A stretch of DNA of 22,899 nucleotides, from assembly GCA_023091735.1 (NCBI GenBank), contig JALKBU010000838.1:1-22899 (forward strand), written 5' to 3'. Below, in pieces: positions 18,623-22,899 of the stretch. Position numbers and translations under genes: made by a program. The first letter of the stretch is position 1; each line of letters begins with the position of its first letter. Source of the stretch: Trichomonas tenax (taxonomy: Eukaryota > Parabasalia > Trichomonadida > Trichomonadidae). The notes beneath the pieces are model-generated. The model was not told the origin of the DNA. It ran no database searches and worked only from the letters and a program-made list of their open reading frames with translations.

Positions 18623-19255
18623 TTATTGTTCTTTCTGCTGTGCTTCATGAGCCTTTCCCATCTTCTTAATGACTCTTTTACGTTTCGACATTTCTTCATA
18701 AGAATCGGCAAATTTGCACTTACTTTTAAGATACGAAACGTCATCTACCTCATCCTCCAATGCATCCCATGTCTTTTCGACAACAGGTTCTTCATATCTT
18801 GGTTTTGGTTCACAATATGTTGTTGTTAAGTTTTCTCTTGTCTTGAAGCTCGTCATTGTTTCAGTGCCAATTATCAAACCTGCATCACGCAACTCCTTTC
18901 TCGCGTTCTTATACGCATTAAAATCATCTCTGTTTGCATTTGTATCGATAACAGTCGTCATATCTTCAGGATCGATTGCCTTGAACTTTGAATTCTGAAT
19001 TCGATCCTCAGAAACAGAAGGAAGCGGTTTTTGCTTCTTTGATTTCTTGATTTGTCTTGGATCGTATCCTGTCTGTGTTTCTGTCTGCTCCTGAGCAAGC
19101 TGTGTGAATGTGTTCATCGTTGTGACTGTTTTCTCGTTTGTATGCTCAGCTCCTGCATTTGTCGTTAATATGCCAGTGAACTGAGTGAAATTCTGCGAGT
19201 CAACGAATTGCGCATCTGTTGGAATCTCTGTGTTTGTCGCTGTTTTTTTTTTTGC
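18623..19255 (-). pseudogene. Host-type gene, 5' end cut off at the junction with the mobile element
   Basis: An ATG at 19117 would give 164 aa, but the same frame stays open and compositionally identical for another 45 or so codons upstream, with no ATG, until a run of 11 T at 19243-19253. A stop lies at 19259-19261. The upstream part even echoes the downstream part: QNFTQFTG resembles NTFTQLAQ just after the ATG. The extra segment uses the same GC-richer codons as the rest of the gene, so it is almost certainly coding and the true start has been lost. The product is hydrophilic and charged: a KKSKKQKPLP basic patch, DDFNAYKNARKELRDAG in the middle and a KRKRVIKKMGKAHEAQQKEQ end. The family is not recognised. 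A TCACA initiator-like match 8 nt before ATG 19117 means expression of a short form cannot be excluded. Confidence 0.65.
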
Positions 19256-19295
19256 TTTTACGGCTTTTTATAAAGAATATCATCTTTATCCGGAG

Positions 19296-19769
19296 ATGAA
19301 GGAAGAATTACCGAAAACCATATTTATGCTTGAACGTTGTAAGCACGAGAACGAATTAGCAATAGCGGCTTGGAAGGAAAAATGTTTAGCGAAGGAGAAA
19401 GTGGAAGAACGTAAAAGATTAGAAGAATATTTATCAATTCCTCATAACAATTATGATGTTATAAAGAACTTAAATGAATTTGTTTCGTTAATGGTTCAAA
19501 GTAATTTTTCGGAGTTATTAGACGAATATTATTCTATGTATGAAAAATTATTTAATGATTTGGATAAAGAAAAATATTCTAAAACGTTAAGGTGTGTATT
19601 CGACGAAAAGAGTTCAAAGAAAGTAATGAAAATGTTTATTGAACATAATAAAGTTATTGAAAATAGATTATCGTATTTGATTAATCACGTTAGATTTAAC
19701 GAAACAAATGAATATCAATTGATAGAGAATACATTAAAGAAATCAAGAATCACTAAGCAAGTTCGTTAA
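19296..19769 (+). CDS. Element ORF, helical protein of unknown function
   Basis: The frame is open from 19185, but its first 20 or so codons run antisense through the host gene and its T-run, giving an artificial hydrophobic stretch. The first ATG inside the element is at 19296, predicting 157 aa. The product is helical and rich in Glu, Lys, Asn and Leu (a FMLERCKHENELAIAAWKEK helix near the start, then ELLDEYYSMYEKLF and SYLINHVRFNETNEY). Codons are strongly A/T-ending. No domain is recognised. Some residues just before 19296 also look coding, so the gene may be 5'-truncated at the insertion junction. It is followed 10 nt later by the next ORF in the same direction. Confidence 0.5.
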   Translation: MKEELPKTIFMLERCKHENELAIAAWKEKCLAKEKVEERKRLEEYLSIPHNNYDVIKNLNEFVSLMVQSNFSELLDEYYSMYEKLFNDLDKEKYSKTLRCVFDEKSSKKVMKMFIEHNKVIENRLSYLINHVRFNETNEYQLIENTLKKSRITKQVR

Positions 19770-19779
19770 CGATCATTTT

Positions 19780-20283
19780 ATGAATATATATCAATTTTTA
19801 TTCAGAGCCTTAAACAGACTTGAAAAAAATATTAAACCATTTAATTCTTCAACAGCATTAAGAACGTTCGTGCAATCAATAATAACACAAATTAATCAAA
19901 TCCTTATTGACGATTTACCTAATACGTTAGACCAAAGATTTGAAGAATATTATTTGATTTTAAAAGAAAAATTGTTTAAGGAAGAAAAGGAAAACCCTCA
20001 ACAAATCAAAGAAATAGAAAGTTATGAGGTTCAACAACAAAAGGTTGTGGAGGTCATTGAACCTAAGATTACGGCAAGTTTAAATTTAGACTTAAAATCA
20101 TTTGTTGAAATGATACCAAATGAATGACTTGAAATTACTGAATTGGTCAAAATGTATAACAATTACTTCGGAAGAAACGTTCCAAATATTGGTTTTTCGA
20201 AATTAAAAGGAATTAATGAATCATTCACGAAGAAAACACAAATAATAAAGGGAAAGAAACTAACCCATTACTGTAAGAATTAA
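19780..20283 (+). pseudogene. Element ORF interrupted by a single in-frame TGA
   Basis: ATG 19780 begins 115 codons ending in TGA (20125-20127). The same frame then runs on for 51 codons to TAA at 20281. The upstream part is helical (RFEEYYLILKEKLFKEEKE). The part after the TGA has an ELVKMYNNYFG block and a KKLTHYCKN end, a tyrosine-rich helix and basic pattern that weakly recalls the C-terminal DNA-binding tail of D5-type viral primase-helicases. That resemblance is a guess. The clean continuation across one codon, with the next stop much farther on, suggests either recent nonsense mutation, readthrough, or reassignment of TGA. The primase gene shows the same situation. Confidence 0.5.
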
Positions 20284-20288
20284 GTTAT

Positions 20289-20356
20289 CGTTATTTTTAG
20301 CGATTGTAAAAATCCTTGTCCTAATTTTTTTATTACCTGGTATTACCTGGTAATCT
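20289..20356 (+). repeat. Direct repeat copy A, about 65 bp
   Basis: Begins CGTTATTTTTAGCGATTGTA and continues through a T-run into two tandem TATTACCTGG units. It is nearly identical to copy B at 20543-20606; copy B lacks one ATT before the first ACCTGG unit. The near-identity implies a recent duplication or functional constraint. Confidence 0.85.
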
Positions 20357-20370
20357 AGTTACCTGGTATA
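20331..20370 (+). repeat. TTACCTGGTA iteron-like array, three units
   Basis: TATTACCTGG occurs at 20331-20340 and 20341-20350, and TTACCTGGTA recurs from 20359. The core TACCTGGTA is palindromic except at its centre. Two further units occur at 20584-20603. Confidence 0.75.
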
Positions 20371-20377
20371 ATATATT

Positions 20378-20498
20378 TAAAACATCAAATTTTACGTTAA
20401 TGAAGGCGCAAAACCATATCTTGACATATAAATTAATTTAAACATCAAATTATATGTAGAAATGACCATAACCCTTGTCTTGACATGTTTTAAATTAA
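20378..20498 (+). repeat. Imperfect tandem repeat of about 60 bp
   Basis: Units 20378-20437 and 20438-20498 both contain AAACATCAAATT near the start, an ATGA segment, ACCATA and CTTGACAT near the end, in the same order. They lie between the two long direct repeats. Confidence 0.6.
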
Positions 20499-20542
20499 CT
20501 TATTCATAAATTTTAAGCGTAAACTCCCAAAAAGAACTTCTT

Positions 20543-20606
20543 CGTTATTTTTAGCGATTGTAAAAATCCTTGTCCTAATTTTTTTACCTGGTATTACCTG
20601 GTAATT
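20543..20606 (+). repeat. Direct repeat copy B, about 65 bp
   Basis: Second copy of the segment at 20289-20356, in the same orientation and 254 bp downstream. It ends with two TTACCTGGTA units (20584-20603). Confidence 0.85.
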
Positions 20607-20643
20607 TGGTTATAAATAATTTTATATTTTATTTTTATAATAA

Positions 20644-20901
20644 ATACAAAGAGCAACACGCAAATCAAGGCTTACAAAGTCACAGGTCCATGATTTCATC
20701 GATTTGCTTTATAGCAAACCCGAAGAATTCAGGCCAAATTCAACTGCAGGATTGATTAGACAGTTATACCTAAAAGAAATGAACATCGATGTATCCCGTC
20801 CGTTTGCAAAAAGAAATGTCGAGTTTTGGCTCAAAATCGGCAATGAATATTATAGACGAGACCATCCATGGACTTATGAGGATTTATTAAAGCATGAATG
20901 A
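20644..20901 (+). pseudogene. Element ORF without start ATG, probably truncated
   Basis: The open frame starts after TAA at 20641 and ends at TGA 20899-20901, with no ATG until about 20782. Translation looks genuine in its second half: helical and aromatic-rich, with RQLYLKEMNIDVSRPF and FWLKIGNEYYRRDHPWTY. No family is recognised. Reading through the TGA gives a further 34 open codons before TAA, but these are low complexity and unconvincing. It is probably the 3' end of a gene whose beginning has been replaced by the repeat region. Confidence 0.4.
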
Positions 20902-21030
20902 AAACACAACTTTATTTTTCAAAGGGTAGATCGTGAAAAAAGATGTGAAAAACATGTTTTTTTTGACTTTTGGAATTTTCAGAAATTAATGTTATTTTTA
21001 AAATAATTTTTATTTTTTAACTCATATAAA

Positions 21031-22428
21031 ATGATGAGCAGAATTGAAGAAATGAGTTTAGCAAAAATTGAGAAAATTTTGGCTGCAACAAACAGTGAAA
21101 GAAAAATCAAATATGATGTTTGCTTTAATAGGCCAAATAACTTTATACAGCAAGAAATTTCGTTCTCGGATGTTGATTCTTACGATTTTTCGAAAGGAGT
21201 CACTGAATTTTTGATATCCGAGGATTATGTTCATTTATATTTCGATTTCGATTCAATTCAATCTGAAGATGAATTTTTGGACGTTTGGAACTGACTCGAT
21301 TCACTCAAGCCTGTTTTCGGCAAATATTCATACGGCGGCTATTGCAATATTGAGGACATGGAAGCTTACGGATTCAGAAGATTTGATGAAGTGAACCATT
21401 ACCTTTCAATGCATGTTGTATTTTATGAAACACACATTTCAACGGTCGACCTTCAAGCAATAATGAAGCACACCGAAAAGAAAGGATTTAGTACAAAAGG
21501 CAATCATAAACTTTGTGATCCCAACGTTTACAAATTAGTTTCAAAGAAGCCAGGGCAGAATTCAAGGCAATGTTTCCGCCATGTTTTATCTGATAAAATT
21601 TATAAAATCGGTGATGAAAAGAACAGAATGAACCACTGCACAATCTGTGAAAAACTTCCTCCTTCATCTCAAATTGTTCAAATCAGAGGATCCGAGCCAA
21701 TTATAAATAAAACAGCATGGTCTGCATTATTCGAATTAAAGGATGATATTAAGCCTTCCGTCCCTGTTGAAGAACCTAAAATTGAATCAAATGATTTGAA
21801 CGTTGATGATGAACTAATTATGTTATCTGATAATGAACTGTCGGAACTTCTGAATAACTTTGAATCAACTTATGATAATTTCACTTCTATTGTTTGCAAT
21901 ATTCTCAGTTCGCCCTACACGAGTGAAAAATTGACTGAAATTATTGAGCATTGGTTTTTCCGCAATCATCACGAAAACGTTAATACTGTTCAAACTTATA
22001 TAAACACTTATTACAATCAAACATTTTCAAATAAATGGTTCTTCTCAATAGTAAAGCGTTTAAACCCTGAAGAAAAGCAAAAATGGCTTAACACTTACGC
22101 TCAAAAATCAATCGATTTATCAATTAATATTGACTTAAATTATTCATTCAATCTCTCAACACTTCGCAAGAAAGACTATAGACTTAAGGGCGGCATTGGC
22201 ATTAACATCAACGGATTCATTAATGACCTCAAACGATATGTTGCAGTAATTAACTCGGCAGAAATGGTTTTTGTTGTCAAAGATTATGACGAAGTCAATT
22301 TAAGAAAGATTCCGATGACAGCAGAAAGGGGATTAAAATTAGATGTTCGCACCATCCACGACTGCGCCGTGGCTGCTGCGAACATCTTTTTAAATATATT
22401 TACGACAGAGTTTAATTTTACAAGTTAG
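21031..22428 (+). pseudogene. Archaeo-eukaryotic primase (AEP/PrimPol-like), split by one in-frame TGA
   Basis: The frame from ATG 21031 to TAG 22426 is 465 codons, interrupted only by TGA at 21292-21294 (codon 88). Family motifs lie on both sides of the break. LYFDFDSI at about 69-76 is the catalytic DxD motif. A FGKYSYGGY segment follows directly after the TGA. LSMHVVF at about 125-131 is the SxH motif, and DPNVYKL at about 163-169 supplies the third acidic residue, followed by FRHVLSDKIY at about 182-191. A CTICEK pair may bind zinc. The C-terminal 250 residues are helical and may match the linker before the helicase in viral primase-helicases, but no Walker/SF3 helicase follows. AEP enzymes prime DNA synthesis in viruses, plasmids and transposons. 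An ATG at 21358 restarts only after the DxD motif, so the downstream fragment alone would be inactive. Confidence 0.7.
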
Positions 22429-22530
22429 GTCCCCCCATATAGAAAATAAATTTTTGAATTACTTACAAAACTAACGTTAATTTTATTTTGGAATTCCTGA
22501 CTTTATAAAATGTATTCAGTTTTTGAAAAT

Positions 22531-22740
22531 AATTTATGACTAACTAACTAAAAAAAGAAAGCGAAGGGATTTGGGGTAAGGAAATTTTGAAAAATAATTT
22601 TAGTGGTTATGAGAGAAATTTATTTGGATTTAATAAATTAATTTATGACAAACTAACTAACTAAGAAAAGAAAGCGTAAGGATTTGTGGGGTAAGGAAAT
22701 TTTGAAAAATAATTTTAGTGAAAATGAGATAAATTTATTC
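22531..22740. repeat. Tandem repeat, two units of about 109 bp
   Basis: Units starting at 22531 and 22640 share AATTTATGAC, then ACTAACTAA, AAAGAAAGCG, GGGGTAAGG and AAATTTTGAAAAATAATTTT, followed by TAGTG and ATGAGA, with few differences. The second unit runs into the stop codon of the minus-strand gene at the window edge, so the duplicated unit includes the 3' flank of that gene. Confidence 0.8.
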
Positions 22741-22899
22741 TGATTTCTTTTCTTCTTCCTGCTTCTTCTTTGCTTCTTCTTCCTTCATTCTTTTTGCAAT
22801 CCACCTCGGATTCTTCTGTCTTCCTGCAGCAAGTGCTGCTAATTGTTTTTCTGTACACTTACGTTTAGGCTTAACTGGTTTTTCCTCCGTTACTCCTTC
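22735..22899 (-). CDS. C-terminal part of a basic Lys/Glu-rich element protein
   Basis: The frame is open from the window edge to TAA (22735-22737), giving 54 residues. A basic patch KPKRKCTEKQ leads to LAALAAGRQKNPRWIAKRM, an Ala-rich helix with Arg/Lys, and then a Lys/Glu charged tail. The pattern is suited to nucleic-acid binding, but no family can be named from this fragment. It is oppositely oriented to the primase gene and its 3' flank is duplicated in the 109-bp tandem repeat. The stop reads on as TAAA. It could instead be a host gene resuming at the element end, but no host-like promoter motifs are present. Confidence 0.6.
   Translation of the reverse strand, partial: EGVTEEKPVKPKRKCTEKQLAALAAGRQKNPRWIAKRMKEEEAKKKQEEEKKSE

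Larger units (their letters stand above)
20284..20643. other. Non-coding repeat region of the element, origin-like
   Basis: No coding potential is seen. The region is built of two direct copies of a roughly 65-bp segment flanking a pair of roughly 60-bp imperfect tandem units, with tandem TTACCTGGTA motifs. It lies about 390 bp upstream of the primase ORF. The organisation resembles an iteron-containing replication origin, which is an inference from structure only. Confidence 0.45.
19255..22899. mobile_element. AT-rich virus-like or transposable DNA element encoding an AEP primase (right end outside the window)
   Basis: From about 19255 the sequence changes: higher AT content, poorer codon discrimination, short or interrupted ORFs, many direct repeats, and none of the TTTACATGTCA motifs that mark host intergenic DNA. 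It begins exactly where the reading frame of a host gene stops. It carries a helical ORF, a TGA-split ORF, an iteron-like repeat region, an ATG-less ORF, a TGA-split archaeo-eukaryotic primase, a tandem repeat and the end of a basic protein gene. No integrase, transposase, DNA polymerase or capsid gene is visible in this part, so it cannot be assigned to Mavericks/Polintons or any named group. Left-end terminal repeats and target duplication could not be defined. Confidence 0.6.

Noticed and set aside
19185..19295. N-terminal hydrophobic stretch of the ORF opening at 19185, resembling a signal anchor
   Set aside because: It starts with GTG and is translated antisense through the host gene and its T11 run; the Phe-rich segment is a by-product of the T-run.
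22539..22663. ACTAACTAACTAA runs resembling the trichomonad intron branch/acceptor ACTAACACACAG
   Set aside because: No ACACAG acceptor follows and no GTAYGT donor is nearby; they belong to the 109-bp tandem repeat.
1..22899. tRNA, rRNA genes and CRISPR arrays
   Set aside because: No cloverleaf-like boxes, rRNA-like conserved stretches or regularly spaced repeats with unique spacers were seen.
19255..22899. Maverick/Polinton identity of the element
   Set aside because: No DNA polymerase B, retroviral-type integrase, packaging ATPase or capsid gene is visible, and the AEP primase argues for a different replication mode.

Overview
The window looks like a fragment of a trichomonad (parabasalid) protist nuclear genome. 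The evidence is AT-rich intergenic DNA around intron-free protein genes, very short leaders with TCAYWYY-type initiator matches, and a stop codon that often forms UAAA. The gene families fit too: a Pmp-like beta-helix surface fragment, a two-repeat Myb factor, an ARM-repeat protein and a large DOCK exchange factor. The features of trichomonad promoters, poly(A) signals and gene families cited here are from memory. The species cannot be fixed from sequence alone.

Layout, left to right: 1-457 AT-rich DNA with copies of a TGACATGTAAA motif; 458-1427 a 5'-truncated, frameshifted Pmp-like fragment; 1518-2354 (-) a C2-like, Ser/Pro-rich protein; 2735-3991 (+) a coiled-coil protein; 4380-5534 (+) a very acidic disordered protein; 5649-6857 (-) a multi-pass GT-C/PIG-V-like glycosyltransferase; 7412-8293 (-) a Myb factor with recognisable promoter elements; 8294-10373 a long gene-poor stretch with one 72-codon ORF, a perfect hairpin and a 40-bp tandem repeat; 10374-11819 (-) an ARM-repeat, importin-alpha-like protein; 12505-16974 (+) a 1489-aa DOCK-family RhoGEF; 17390-18052 (+) an ORF without a convincing ATG; 18623 to about 19255 (-) a host-type gene whose reading frame is cut off at a run of 11 T.

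From about 19255 to the right edge the character changes. The DNA is more AT-rich, the ORFs are short and broken, and direct repeats are frequent. The diagnostic gene (21031-22428) is an archaeo-eukaryotic primase (AEP/PrimPol-like) with DxD, SxH and D motifs, split by one in-frame TGA. A second element ORF (19780-20283) is also split by one in-frame TGA. Between them lie two copies of a roughly 65-bp direct repeat, each ending in tandem TTACCTGGTA units, which resemble replication iterons. I read this as a mobile or virus-like DNA element, at least 3.6 kb long, whose left end interrupts a host gene. It is either decaying or reads TGA as an amino acid. This is the most unusual part of the window.

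The host genes do not form an operon or an obvious pathway. Their shared feature is cis-acting: an 11-bp motif close to TTTACATGTCA recurs in several intergenic regions on both strands, and a TTTAACCTTA motif is clustered upstream of the glycosyltransferase gene.
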